A stretch of 64,000 nucleotides of DNA from Heliopora coerulea (taxonomy: Eukaryota > Cnidaria > Anthozoa > Scleralcyonacea > Helioporidae). Of this stretch, positions 33,406 through 44,356 are shown piece after piece; position 1 is the stretch's first letter; every line of letters starts with the position of its first letter. The notes under the pieces were generated by a model. The model was not told the DNA's origin and did no database searches. It saw only the letters and a list, made by a program, of their open reading frames with translations. The stretch spans positions 38,805 to 102,804 of the forward strand of contig JASJOG010000582.1 of the NCBI GenBank assembly GCA_030142905.1. Reading direction: 5' to 3'. A program made the translations under genes and the position numbers.

Positions 33406-33706
33406 CTTCGTCTTTACAGCGCACACCAACAACTTTTGTATGAGATATATGCAAATTGTTGTATTTACTGTAACTGCATTCAGTGAGATAACTTTCAGCT
33501 CCATTACATTGGTAATCTCTTGAAATGTTTCTAATCCATTTCTCATTCACTGACAGATAAGATTGTTCGATCGCTCCAGAAAGACCTTCACCTTTGCACG
33601 TCACATCAGCGTCCGCCTTAGTCCAGTTTTCGTCGAATAAAAATCGCCAATATCCATCGTTAAACACCTGCACCCTTCTCATCGTGTTTCCACCGTTGCT
33701 ATGTTG
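33406..33706 (-). CDS. SRCR-domain exon (scavenger receptor cysteine-rich), partial gene
   Basis: One exon of 301 nt on the minus strand with an acceptor ...GGCTAAAG| at 33707 and a donor |GTATGA at 33405. It encodes one SRCR domain: RVQVFNDGYWR, NWTKADADVTCKGEGLSGA, YQCNGAESYLTECSYS and VVGVRCKDEG. Four cysteines remain. The Cys of the usual VCDD motif is Phe (FLFDEN), and the Cys before GVRC is Ser (ISHTKVVGVRC). In the family these two pair with each other (C2-C7), so a whole disulfide is absent. SRCR domains occur in secreted or membrane proteins. The rest of the gene is not visible nearby, so this may be a gene fragment. Confidence 0.75.
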
Positions 33707-33860
33707 CTTTAGCCGTGAAAAAACTAAATTGTGACGTAAATAAATTTGTATGAAAATGTTTGCCATACAACTTTGGGGTCTGATAAGTTTCCGGGTTTTT
33801 ACTCTTCTAAATATTTTGAAGTTCATGAATTAGCTATAACGATTAAAGAGTGTGTATATA

Positions 33861-33891
33861 CATACATACATACATACATACACACACATAC

Positions 33892-33946
<55 letters not shown>
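33861..33946. repeat. (CATA)n and (TA)n microsatellite
   Basis: CATA/CACA units to about 33903, then TA repeats to 33946. ORFs called across it on both strands are low-complexity artefacts. Confidence 0.95.
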
Positions 33947-33949
<3 letters not shown>

Positions 33950-33971
33950 TAGATGTGTACATCTAAGTGTA

Positions 33972-34007
33972 CATCTTACTAAGTGTACATCTACACTTAG
34001 TAAGATG
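33972..34007. repeat. Perfect 16-bp hairpin
   Basis: CATCTTACTAAGTGTA (33972-33987) and its exact reverse complement (33992-34007) are separated by CATC. Adjacent repeats of AAGTGTACATCT suggest slippage or palindrome formation at the microsatellite edge. Confidence 0.75.
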
Positions 34008-34116
34008 AATTTACTTGCACACAATATCACATTACAGGTATGTTCAGCTTTCTAATACGAAAGAGGCATATCAACATTACGAACCAGGTCCCGAATTAAC
34101 ATCATATTTGCCGTCT

Positions 34117-34192
34117 GAGAACCTATAGTGTAGTGGTAAAACAACCGTACCGGCAATCGGGAGACACGGGTTCGATTCCCGTTGGGGAGCTC
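34117..34192 (+). repeat. tRNA-like SINE head, second family
   Basis: A-box-like TAGTGTAGTGG near 34126 and B box GGGTTCGATTCCC at about 34168-34180, ending GGGGAGCTC. It differs from the SINE at 22.4 and 29.4 kb. A downstream ACGTTCTCTGAGATAAAAG body suggests a SINE rather than a tRNA gene. Confidence 0.6.
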
Positions 34193-34479
34193 AGACGTTC
34201 TCTGAGATAAAAGTTTGAGAACAAACTTTTCATCATATATGTATATTTACTAAACTAAACGAAAATAAGGAATGGCTTTGGTATTGAGGGTGCTCAAAAC
34301 TTGAAAAGTAGAGCAGTATGAAATAACACGAAATAAATTTAAAATGTCTTGTATCCCTACTCAGAGTTTCACGCAACTTCCACCATACTGCTTCAAACAT
34401 TTTTGACATTTAGTGAGATAAACTATTCTACTGGAGTCACAATCAGACAGATCATTAGTGACATAACTTTTTTTTTTGG

Positions 34480-34845
34480 CCTAACTATACATAAAGGCGT
34501 CTCCCTTGTAAACTAGACTACATACTTGGCACCTCCTACTAGTCACAAGCTCTTCCTTCACATTCTTAGTACTCTGGAAACTTACTCTATGAGGCTGCTT
34601 AAAAATACGTTTCATGTCATCTGATGCATATAGAATGGTACACAAATTCCAAATAACTCTACCAATACGTGATAACACTGTGAAAATAAATGTGTTACTC
34701 TCTCATTTACAGTTTCCTCTGATCGAGTCTATATCTACCTCTGTAGTCCTCTGCAATTGTTTACCCACTTCATTACTCCTAAATCCCCTCTTAAAATTTC
34801 TCCTATGTTCCTCGATCCTTTCTTCAAAAACCTCCTCCGCTTATC
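34480..34845 (-). pseudogene. Penelope-like element fragment, linker before GIY-YIG (minus strand)
   Basis: The minus strand gives EERIEEHRRNFKRGFRSNEV (34770-34830), then SRIGRVIWNLCTILYASDDM and KRIFKQPHRVSFQ (34560-34670), then CQVCSLVYKGDAF. This is the Cys-containing linker between RT and endonuclease in Penelope-like elements. It meets an oppositely oriented Penelope copy at about 34846. Confidence 0.78.
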
Positions 34846-35150
34846 TATGGGAAAAGCAATGTGAATTAGCAAGTTTCTACCTTCTACCAAAAATTCATAA
34901 GAAATTGGTAAACGTGCCAGGTAGGCCTGTCATCTCTAATTGTGGTACAGACACTCAGCAGATTTGGGAATTTAATGACTTTCATTTTCAACCTTTAGTT
35001 TCCTATCGTGTTATTAAAGATACAACAGATTTTTTAGAAAATATGAGATTTAAGTGGTATTCCAGAAGATGTCATTCTCTGCACTATGGATGTTGTGGAG
35101 ATGTACACCCATAAGCCCCATGAAGAGGGAAATGGCATTGAAGAATTTTA

Positions 35151-35470
35151 AATCACAGCTAAAGACGTATCTTTTTGGAGTGGCCTTTCGTTTGATCTAA
35201 ATTAAATATTTAATATTTATTTTTAAATTTAGGAATTCTGAATTTATTAATTATTTATTTTATTATATGTATATTAGAGTAGTATATTTTATTTTTATTA
35301 TTAGTTGATATTTGTTTCTAAGTAGTAGTATATAATTATTTTACATCATTAATATTAGTATATTTATATTTTATATTGTTACTATTTAGGGATATTTGTT
35401 GTAATGCGCATTTGAAAACTTTCAGTTGATATTTGCGCAATATAAATGAATAAAGTTGAAAGTTAAAGTT
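35151..35470 (+). mobile_element. 5'-truncated LINE 3' end inserted in the Penelope-like element
   Basis: It is bounded by GAATTTTA at 35143-35150 and 35471-35478. It begins with a LINE C-terminus (SQLKTYLFGVAFRLI on the plus strand), then an AT-rich 3' UTR ending GAATAAAGTTGAAAGTTAAA. The direct flanking repeat and 5' truncation match target-primed reverse transcription. Confidence 0.72.
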
Positions 35471-35714
35471 GAATTTTAGTTGAAGGTGGAGATTTGCGGT
35501 CTGAATTTGATAAAGATTATATGAAAGAATTAGTAAGGGTTATTCTAGAGAATGTATGTTTTGAGTTTAACGGAGAAATCTATAGACAGAGAATGGGCGC
35601 TGCAATTAGAGCTAAATTTGCTACGGCCTATGCAAATATTTTCATGTCCAGGCTGGAGAGAAATATGTTAAAGGAAGCGGTTTTGAAACCTTGGGTATGG
35701 TGGAGGTTCTTAAA

Positions 35715-36098
35715 TAGTGGCGGATTAACCAGTGAACCAAGTGGTCCATGGTCCAGGGTCCCGCACTAGTTGGTTTGTGAGGGATGCTGGCGCCTAGAAT
35801 TAAAAATATTTTAATCACATTTCTGGAAAATCTTTCCGAAATGCCAACGTATATATGTAGTTTTTTTAATTCAATAGCATTTTGATTAACGTTTTCCAAC
35901 CCTTCAAATTGTTAAAAATCTCTCCCAAAATGCGGGAAATAGCCTTTCTGAAGCTCTAGAATTTCGAAATATTTCAGAAAAACACGCCCCAGGACCCCTC
36001 TAGCTGAAACGGCTCGTACCTTCGGCGCTTGAAACCCTGACTCCCCATTAGTTTATTAATTTTGGTGCCCCCATAAAAAAAGTCTTCTTACGCCACTG
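35715..36098. mobile_element. hAT-type MITE inside the Penelope-like RT
   Basis: The ends are AGTGGCGGATTA and (reverse) CAGTGGCGTAAGA, a short terminal inverted repeat. The interior has the TGCGGGAAATAGCC and CGCCCCAGGACCCC blocks shared with 19400-19530. It lies exactly between RT motifs WVWWRFL and the following segment. An 8-bp target duplication was not evident. Confidence 0.62.
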
Positions 36099-37524
36099 AT
36101 AGGTACTTGTATGTTGGAAGTGTCTTATAGGTTCTAAGACGTTCTTGCAGTATGCAAAGAAATTCAAATTTTGTTCTAATTTTGTAATTTATTTAATAGA
36201 TTCATGGTGGCCATCTGGACCCATTGGCCAAGGCCCTCGCTTTGCCTTGGTCCTCCACTGTTCTTGTATGATGTCTTTTTAATTTAGTCCCATGGTATAC
36301 GGGCTTTTATTGCATTTTTGGAGTATGTATTGTACAATTATCTAACCTTTAAATGTACATGGGATTGGTTTGGATATGAAATGGCTTATTTGGACGTTAA
36401 GGTTAGGATGAGGGATGGAAAAATATCAACAAATGTGTATCTTAAAGAAATCAATACACACCACTATTTGGATTATAGATCTTATCATGCGAGGCATGTC
36501 AAGAGGTTTAACTTATGGACAAGCTTTGTAACTGAAAAGGATATTTGATTTGGAAGAGGTATTCGAAGAGTTGATCGAAAAACTAGGGGGATACTTTATT
36601 AAGAAGGGAATATAATAGTAATAATGCACATAAACAATAGCAGAGAGTTAGAGAAGTAAACAAACCTGATAGAAGCTCCATATCTCATCGTAATTTGCAG
36701 GGGGAAACTGATAATCAGAGAGTAATACTTGCATTAGACTCTCATCCATTCTTATCACGTATTGATAGAGTCATTTAGAACTTGTGTGGCATATTAGATG
36801 CATCGAATGACATGGATCGTATTTTTAAGCTTGTAACTAGTAGGATTAAACCATTGAAGGAGAGTCGGAAGGGCATGGTAAAATGTGGAAAGTCGAGGTG
36901 CCAAATATTTAGTCGAGTTGACGAGAGGGATGGCTTTACGGATAGTTTGGGAGAAACTAGAGTTATGTTATTAATTATCGATCTGAATGTGACTCCTAGG
37001 AAATAGTTTATCCTATAAAGTGCAAAAGATGTTCGAAAAAGTATGGGTTGAGCATAATCAGATCGTTTAAGACACGTTTTGAGAAATATAAGGGTAGTTT
37101 AGGAAGATATGGGAAATTATTACGAGATATGCCTGGAGATCATCTATGTGCGCATTTTTATGACAAGGAACATAAAGGGTTTAATGATGGAAGAGTTAAG
37201 ATTAATGATGAGACAGATAAGAATCAACCAACAGTAAGAGAAAGCTTTTCGGATTTGAAACTAAATTATTTTGTTCCTCCTCAAGGTTTAAACCTTCGGA
37301 ATTTTAGTTAGCTGATCATTTAATAGATTTTGTGTGTTAATTTTGTGTTAATAATGAATATTTGTGTTAATTATTTCTAGTTCATTTTACTTAAGAATTC
37401 CTTCTATGATGTGATTGACATTTGAGTAAGAGACAGTGCTCCAAAACGTAGAAGGAAAATTGAGTTTTAAAAAATTTTTATGATGACTTATGTTTTCATA
37501 TTTAAAGCAATGGTAGTTTGTGAT

Positions 37525-37563
37525 AAATATAGATAGATAGATAGATAGATAGGTAGATAGATA

Positions 37564-37597
<34 letters not shown>
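37525..37597. repeat. (GATA)n/(GATT)n microsatellite at the LINE 3' end
   Basis: On the minus strand the LINE 3' UTR runs into (CAAT)n, then (CTAT)n. CR1/L2-group LINEs typically end in short simple repeats instead of poly(A). Confidence 0.9.
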
Positions 37598-37598
<1 letters not shown>

Positions 37599-37710
37599 AA
37601 CTTTATTTAATCCCGGTTGTTACATAAATTTTAACAATTGGTTTTCCTGTAAGCTGTGAAAGTAAATAAATACCTAAAATGTATACATATATAGTTATTA
37701 AAACATTAAT

Positions 37711-40425
37711 TTACTTATGTTTTTCACTCATTAATTGATGCAGATTACAAAATTTCAGTTTGTTCTTAAATATATCAATAGAAGTTATGTATTTCAATTC
37801 GTCGTGCAACAAGTTCCAGAGTTTGGCACCAGTAAAAGCAAAACTATTTCTATAACATTCGGTCTTACAGACAGGAAGGTCAAAATTTAATGCCGATTGT
37901 CTTAAACAATTAAACCTTGAACCGGCATTTTTACAAAAAATTTCTTGCAAGTACCTTGGTGTCAAACCATTCACGATCTTGAACATCATCAAAGCTTTCT
38001 GTTCCAGCCTGCGTTGATCTAGATTTGACCAACCAAGTTTTTTTAATGTTTCATCGCTGCCATGTGTCAAACAAGTGTCCCCTGTTATAACACGGCAGCT
38101 CTATTCTGTAGCCGTTGCAATTTGTTACTTAGTTCAATTCCAATGCCATCCTACACAATACTACAATAATCAAAATATGGCATTATTATCGATTGATAGA
38201 TTTTAAATAAATTTTCCATGTTTAAATATTTACAAGCCTTTTTTAATATGGCAATAGAAATTGCAACCTTCTAAATAAAACTATTAATATGAAGTTCCCA
38301 TGTTGAGTTGCAATCAAGTGTCACACCGAGACATTTGGTTTGATAAACTCTACGAAGGAATGCACCATTTATAGACAAATATGATATATCGTCAACTATT
38401 GTAACAATACGTTGACGAGAACCTATTATCATATACTCAGTTTTCAGGATGTTCAGAGGGAGTTTATTTGCCAAAAGCCACGTACTAATATACTTCAGGT
38501 CATGGTTCATCTCTTTCTGTGAATCATTTAGGTCACGTGATGAAAAAGTAAAATTCGTATCATCTGCATACATTCTTCCCCGACCGTACTTTAAACATGT
38601 AGTAAGGTCATTGATATAAATCAGAAAAAGAAATGGACCTAAAATCCCTCTTCAGGAACTCCACAGTAAATTCTCACACTGTCAGAATACACACCGTTAA
38701 CAAAGCAACGTTGCGATCTGTTTGGCAGATATGAATAAAACCACTGTAGGGTTTAGTGAGAAAATCCAAAATATTTCAATTTAGTCATTAATGCGGAGTG
38801 ATCGACTGTATCAAAGGCTTTTTTTAAATCCAAAAAAATGACACCATTGACCATTCCTCTATCAGTATTGAAAAACCAATCATTAGTCAAATCTAAAAGC
38901 GCTGTAACCGTGGAATGAAAGGATCTAAATCCAGATTATTTAGAGTTGAGTAATTTATACCTTGCAAGGTATAATAGAGCTGATTATAAATTTGTCTCTC
39001 AAACAGGCGAGCTATAGCTGAAATGACCAATATTGGTCGGTACTTGTTTGAATGAGCTTTATTACCAGACTTAATTATGGGTACTACTCTGGCAGTCTTC
39101 CATTCAACGGAAAAAATATTAGACCCAATAGACTTATTGAATAATTTGACTAAGTCTTCGTAAATTATACTTGCTGATATCTTTATTATCTTGTTAGAAA
39201 TACAATCAAGGCCGGTGGCTTTCGTAGTATCTACGTTTGATATAAAATTCAACAGATCCTTAGGCGAAATTCTTTCCAGTTGAAAAGTACTTTTGCAACA
39301 AGATAAATAATTATCAGGTTTTACAGATGAAACTTGTTGGTCTGAGGCCAAATTTAGACCAACAATTGCGAAATGTTTATTAAACTGCTTGGCTATTTTT
39401 AAAGGATCCGTAATTTTGATCGACCAGCTATTAACAATTTCGTGTATCTCGGTTACATCAGATTTTTTCCCAATTAAATCATTCAATGTTTTTCACGTTT
39501 TACGTGGGTTTTTAAGGTTTTTTTCAATAGAGTCTTGAAAAAATTTGGCTTTGGTTTGGTGTACAATCTTATTAACCTGATTACATTTTTTTATACGCAA
39601 TCCAATCCTCATTATTACCAATTAGGCATGCTTTTTTAAGAAAAAAGTTTTCTTTTTAATGCATCTCTGAAATACATCTGTTGCTTTAGTGCGGATGAAA
39701 TCCACGCAGCAGGTTTGTTTCTAGACCATATTATCCGCATTGGAGCATGTTTATCCGCTATTTCAATAAAAATAGTTCTCCAGGAAGACCAGGCCATATT
39801 AACATCGTCGATCTCATCAAGATCCAGCCAATTGGTCGCAGACAAATCCTGGAGAAATTTTTCATTGACAAACCGTTTAAACGATCTACATGTAGTTGTT
39901 ATAAACTTTGGCTGCTTACGCGGAATTCAAATTTTACGGATAGCATAAATTAAACAATGATTACTAATAGATAGTGGATAAACACCGGATTTTATAATAC
40001 GGTTATTATTGTTAGTAATGAAAAGATCAATTAGTGATTTAGAGATTAATTCTTGTTGGTTCCGTTATTAATTAACGGAACTGATAAACATCTAAGAGAT
40101 TATTTAAACAATTAGTATGGGCCTCAAGGGTATTTGACATGAGATTACAATTTAAGTCTCCCAAAATGCAAATCTCATCAAACTGATTTCCCGCTTGCTG
40201 AATAATCTTATCAAAATTATCAAAACAAGCAACCGAAGTTTTAGGTGGTCTATACCAATTTATAACAATAAACGGTCTAGAGTTTGGTTTCTTTATCTCC
40301 AAAGTAATGATCTCTACTACTTGGTCACAGAGGTATAATATAATTATAGTATAATTTCGTATAGTATAATTAATTGAATTTCGTACGTAAAAACAAACCC
40401 CTCCACCAGATTTATTTCTATCGTT
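37711..40425 (-). pseudogene. LINE endonuclease C-terminal part, reverse transcriptase and C-terminal domain
   Basis: The endonuclease continues with NWYRPPKTSVACFDNFDKII (near 40250) and ICILGDLNCNLM (near 40160). The RT has FKNP-type linker, then NKIIKISASIIYEDLVKLFN, SVEWKTARVVPIIKSG (39050-39110) and FLDLKKAFDTVDHSALM (near 38800-38850). The catalytic MYADDTNFTF lies at 38573-38545, followed by the CLGVTLDCNSTWELHI thumb. The C-terminal RRLEQKALMMFKIVNGLTPR and AFTGAKLWNLLHDEL end the protein near 37711. Frames break near 40072, 39636, 39480, 38893, 38570 and 38271. Confidence 0.87.
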
Positions 40426-41970
40426 TCATATGATATCATATCCTGGTAGTGTTATTAAACTATCAGGAATAGTAGCATCAAGCTTAGTTTCATTAATAGC
40501 TAAAATATCTACCGGTTGTTTGCAAATAACAATATTCAACTCTTCAATATGTGTTAAAAGGCCATTTATATTAAGTAGAGCCATTTTAAACCCACGCGAT
40601 TGAGATAATATGTCGTGCAATGGCATTTGGTTATTAGTTATTTCGGGTACTGAACTTGAATCTGCATCAATTATTTTTCGTTTTCCATCAATATAATTTC
40701 TAAAATTACAAGCAATATTGTAGATCCCTTTACGATAAAGGTGGAGTCCGCTTTTATTAACCCAGTCCCTACCACCATTATCATTTAGGATTAATTCAAA
40801 ACCATGTATAAAACAGGCCGATTTCACCATTTTGTTAGTTTGAGCTACATGTTTCGTCGATAACGGGCCATTGCTGCTAGTCAAAATAGAGGAAATAGTG
40901 ACTGAACCAGTCGGATTATTGGTCTTAATATTCTTAGCAACTTGAATAATTTTATCAACTATTTGCCTTGGTTCATCTTTAACCAAGTTGTTTGTACCAA
41001 CGTGAATAATTATTTTGCTCCGCTTCATTTTAATTAATGGCTTACTAAAATCGACCATATCTTCAACTGTTGCTCTGGGAAATAAATACGATTTATCACT
41101 GACCTGGTTTTGGCGAGATAACAAGTTACCTTTAATCGGTTTTGTTATAGAATCACCAAGCACAATGACATCTTGCATGACTGATGTGTAATTATTCTTG
41201 CTACCAAGAACATTACCAGATTTTCCATTAAACTGTTTTTTTCCCTTAACCGTCCGCCAGCTAAATTCCTTGTTCGTAGGATCATTCAAATCAACATTGG
41301 TATCCTGGTTAGATTGAAGCACTTTATCCTCACTTACTAGTCTCAGAGCTGTGAGAAGACAATCGCACTCTTCTTCCAGGCGTCTGATCTTGTCGAGTAG
41401 GTCTGGATATGTGGGAACGTTTCCAGCAACATTAAACTTAAGCACTGTCTCAAATTCGATGAATTTTTGTTTTAGTTCATTAATTTCAACTGTGTTTTTC
41501 ATGCAACATCCACAAACATTACAATCTTGGCAAGGCATGTCAACAGTATTAAACTTCGTGATTTCGCCTTCGCCTTCAATCTCGTTCGCCAAATACACTA
41601 TATGATCTTCGACGTCAGACAGAAGACTTCCATCAACAACTTGTACTGAATCAGAAACAAGTTCCTCAATATGTCTTCTAATTCGTTTATTATTACGGCC
41701 TTGTACGACCAACGTTGGTTGGCACCATGTGGCACTTAGCAACTTCAAAATATAAAAGCCGCCATTATTAGTCGTATAGGACCATTTTTCAGATAAATTT
41801 AATTTCGTTTCGACGAACGATTGGAGATCCTCAAGCTTACCATTCCACTTAATTTGTTTCTTTGAACCATTAAGTTGCAGTACCATAGGATAAACCTCTT
41901 TGTCGTTTGATTTTGAAGTAATTAAAGGACCGTTTTCACTCAGCTCTATTTCAGCGTGACCGTCCGCCAT
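40426..41970 (-). CDS. LINE ORF1 (SGNH esterase) fused in frame with endonuclease N-terminus
   Basis: 514 residues from MADGHAEIELSENG at 41970. A Cys-rich patch (CQDCNVCGCCMK) and a coiled coil (about residues 150-215) precede an SGNH/GDSL-type esterase. The esterase shows the Ser block VIVLGDSITK (residue about 270), the HVGTNNL block and a catalytic-type SGLHLYRKG. Without a stop the frame enters the EEP endonuclease: MALLNINGLLTHIEELNIVI, then DILAINETKLD. CR1/L2 ORF1 proteins often carry this esterase. ORF1 and ORF2 are usually separate, so the fused frame is notable. Confidence 0.85.
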   Translation of the reverse strand: MADGHAEIELSENGPLITSKSNDKEVYPMVLQLNGSKKQIKWNGKLEDLQSFVETKLNLSEKWSYTTNNGGFYILKLLSATWCQPTLVVQGRNNKRIRRHIEELVSDSVQVVDGSLLSDVEDHIVYLANEIEGEGEITKFNTVDMPCQDCNVCGCCMKNTVEINELKQKFIEFETVLKFNVAGNVPTYPDLLDKIRRLEEECDCLLTALRLVSEDKVLQSNQDTNVDLNDPTNKEFSWRTVKGKKQFNGKSGNVLGSKNNYTSVMQDVIVLGDSITKPIKGNLLSRQNQVSDKSYLFPRATVEDMVDFSKPLIKMKRSKIIIHVGTNNLVKDEPRQIVDKIIQVAKNIKTNNPTGSVTISSILTSSNGPLSTKHVAQTNKMVKSACFIHGFELILNDNGGRDWVNKSGLHLYRKGIYNIACNFRNYIDGKRKIIDADSSSVPEITNNQMPLHDILSQSRGFKMALLNINGLLTHIEELNIVICKQPVDILAINETKLDATIPDSLITLPGYDII

Positions 41971-42050
41971 GATGGATGGATAGATATATGGATGGATGGA
42001 TGAATGGATGGATGGATGGATGGATGGATGGATGGATGGATTGATGGATA
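41971..42050. repeat. (GGAT)n microsatellite abutting the LINE start
   Basis: GGAT/GGAT-variant units run from the codon before the LINE ATG to about 42050. Confidence 0.92.
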
Positions 42051-43180
42051 GACAGTAATAATTCTTTTAGTTGTAAAACCAAGTAAAAATATTTTTAAAA
42101 GGTTCAAAAGGAAGGAACAATATGCAATAGTAAGTTAACCACTCATATCAAGTTGTTGCACAAACGTTTTCGCTTTATTAGCTTTTCAGGTGCAAAGGAT
42201 TTACTGAGTGGTATCTGGAATTTATATTTAAAAGTTAGAATTTATTAACGTTATATTATTTGTTATGTTAACTATGTGAATAGCGTAGTTATGAGTCATC
42301 TAATATTTACATAGTTTATTATCATAAATAGGTAACAAACAAGCGCTAATCCAAGATCAAATTGGTGTTTAAATCTGGTTGAAGTATATTTATGATTTCT
42401 AGTTCTTCTGTTTTCCTAAATAGTTGGGTGGAATTTTCACATTGGTATATAGGCATAATGCTGAAATGTCCATTGCTGCAATATGCTATGTGTTCCCAAA
42501 GTGTCTATATTCTTCATGCTTAATTTGTTCCTTGTGAAGGGTAACTCTTTTCCGCAAATTTTTAGTTTGACCCATGTAAAAACTTTTCCATTCTAGACAA
42601 ATTATTACATAAATAACGTTTCTAGACTTGCAGTACATCGCAGTTTTTATTTGCCAATGTTTACCGTTTTCCAGCGTTATTGAATTTCCGGTAATCATGA
42701 TATGGCATGTGCCGCATCTCGATTCATGACATCCCAATATGCTTGTAGTAGGTTTCTCCGAGGTAAAGTGTGCTTTAGTCTAGTGCTGTGTTAAGTCCTT
42801 TGGCTGGCGTCAGGTGATGATCAAGTTTGTTTTGTGCAGTATGCGCTTCATTTTATGACAGTTGTGGAGGAATTTTAGGTCTTCTTTGATTTTTCCGATG
42901 ATTTGAGGACTATTGGGATTGTGAGTTATGACTAATTGAAGTGAACCTTTGTTTTCAATTGTTCTCTTTGTCGATTTCAGTTCCATTACTGTCAAAGATG
43001 TTGCTTTCTCGATGCCCTCTGAAATTATAATTTTGGAATAATTTTGTTTCCTTAAAAAATGTTCAAGTTCCGCCAATCTTCTTCTTCTAACGTCTGATCC
43101 AGATACGATGAGCCATATTCGTCGCACAAGTGAGTAGGGAATGTTTTGTTTCGCATGTTTCGGGTGACAAGAATTATAGT

Positions 43181-44356
43181 TTAAATACTGGTGCGTGTGC
43201 GTTTCTTTGTACAAAATGTCCGTGTGTAGCTTTGCTCCGTCCTTGTATAATAAAATTCTAGAAATAGAAGTTTTTTGTTGTCTTTTTCCATGGTAAATTT
43301 AGTGTTTTCGTGAAGGTCGTTCAGCAGGTCGTAGAATTTCATTAAATCCTCCACAGATAGAAATTGTTCCTTGGTGGAAACATCAGTCACATAAAACAGG
43401 CGGCTTTGGTGAGAAACGCCAGGCGATTCTGCTGCGTCTATTGCCCGGCGCTGTAGTTTGACGGAGCAATGAGGTGAACACTTCTTGGCAGAGGTACCAA
43501 ACTTAGTATGGTAACAACATACGGGAGAACGAGGGTATTGAGGTGTGGTGGAATCATTACGTTGGGCAGGGAATGGGGAGGGAGACGGACTGCGGCGTCT
43601 AGAATCATGGCTAGTGCGTGAAGGAGGGAATTTTCGACTGAAAGTGTTGATCATGGTGGTCAACTGGGAGACCAATTCACGTAGTTCACTCAGTTTCGTG
43701 GATTGTGCTGACGCTGATGGTTGTGGCTGGGGAACTACGGTAGCCAACGCTGGCACAGTTGTGTGGGTTGGAGCAACCTCGAGAATGTTGTCTGCGAGCT
43801 TAGCCAAACTCGCGATATCCATGGTGTCTTTATTTGGGGCTAAGATGAGTTGTACGTTGGTGGGAAGGCGTTGAAGAAACAAGTGTTTCATGATGGTGGG
43901 TTCAAGGGTCTTATCACCCAACAATTGCTGCATTCGAAGTAAAAATTGTGTCGGATTGCGGTCACCTAACTCTTCGGTGGTCAATACCTGGTGGATACGT
44001 TGTTGTTCAGTGACCGAGGTTCGCTTGATGAGTGCCGTCTTTAGTGTTGTGTAGAGTTCTTCGGTGGGACGGTTGATGAGAAGGTCCCGGACCTCCTGGG
44101 CAACTTCGGGGTGTAGGGAGCCAACAACGTAGGCGTATTTGGTTAGTTCTGCTGTGACGCCTTGTGTTGTGAACTGTGCCTCAACTTGCGAGAACCACAG
44201 GGCAGGATCGCTTGGCCAGTACGGTGGTAATTTGACGCTGACGGAGGACACCGGTGTTGTTGCGGGTTGAGCTTCGGAGGTTGAAACTGTTGGAGGCGAA
44301 CGCTGTTGCTGGTGGTTTTCCATGGCGGCGTCGAAGTTTCTCGTCGGGGTCACCAA
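43181..44356 (-). CDS. CsRN1-like gypsy gag fused to Penelope RT sequence
   Basis: 391-residue open frame. About residues 1-330 are a gypsy gag: KLPPYWPSDPALWFSQVEAQ, GSLHPEVAQEVRDLL, EELGDRNPTQFLLRMQQLLG and a proline/serine-rich tail with CCYHTKFG. After residue about 335 (VSTKEQF) it turns, still in frame, into Penelope RT (DLMKFYDLLNDLHENTKF). The junction near 43355 has no LTR or pol, so the fusion arises from deletion of the rest of the gypsy element. Likely not a functional protein. Confidence 0.82.
   Translation of the reverse strand: MVTPTRNFDAAMENHQQQRSPPTVSTSEAQPATTPVSSVSVKLPPYWPSDPALWFSQVEAQFTTQGVTAELTKYAYVVGSLHPEVAQEVRDLLINRPTEELYTTLKTALIKRTSVTEQQRIHQVLTTEELGDRNPTQFLLRMQQLLGDKTLEPTIMKHLFLQRLPTNVQLILAPNKDTMDIASLAKLADNILEVAPTHTTVPALATVVPQPQPSASAQSTKLSELRELVSQLTTMINTFSRKFPPSRTSHDSRRRSPSPSPFPAQRNDSTTPQYPRSPVCCYHTKFGTSAKKCSPHCSVKLQRRAIDAAESPGVSHQSRLFYVTDVSTKEQFLSVEDLMKFYDLLNDLHENTKFTMEKDNKKLLFLEFYYTRTEQSYTRTFCTKKRTRTSI

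Larger units (their letters stand above)
34846..37311 (+). pseudogene. Penelope-like element, RT to GIY-YIG endonuclease (plus strand), interrupted
   Basis: RT starts with ASFYLLPKIHKKLVNVPGRP (near 34884) and continues in shifted frames with CTMDVVEMY (35080) and EIYRQRMGAAIRAKFATAYA (near 35580). After a MITE come TWDWFGYEMAYLDVKVRMRD (near 36360) and YLDYRSYHARHVKR. The linker NLCGILDASNDMDRIFK lies near 36782. The GIY-YIG part covers about 37010-37311 (SIIRSFKTRFEKYKGS, LCAHFYDKEHKGF, LNYFVPPQGLNLRNF). Two insertions (35151-35470 and 35715-36098) split it, and several frames shift. Confidence 0.87.
37563..41975 (-). mobile_element. CR1/L2-type LINE, nearly full length
   Basis: On the minus strand the order is ORF1 with SGNH esterase, apurinic-type endonuclease, reverse transcriptase, C-terminal domain, 3' UTR and simple-repeat tail. 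It spans 4.4 kb with multiple stops and frameshifts in EN and RT. Its 5' end meets a (GGAT)n tract at 41971-42050, so the 5' UTR is missing or replaced. Confidence 0.88.

Noticed and set aside
33746..34030. ORFs on both strands across the CATA/TA microsatellite; likewise 54702-54999 and 55829-56035
   Set aside because: Translated simple repeats.
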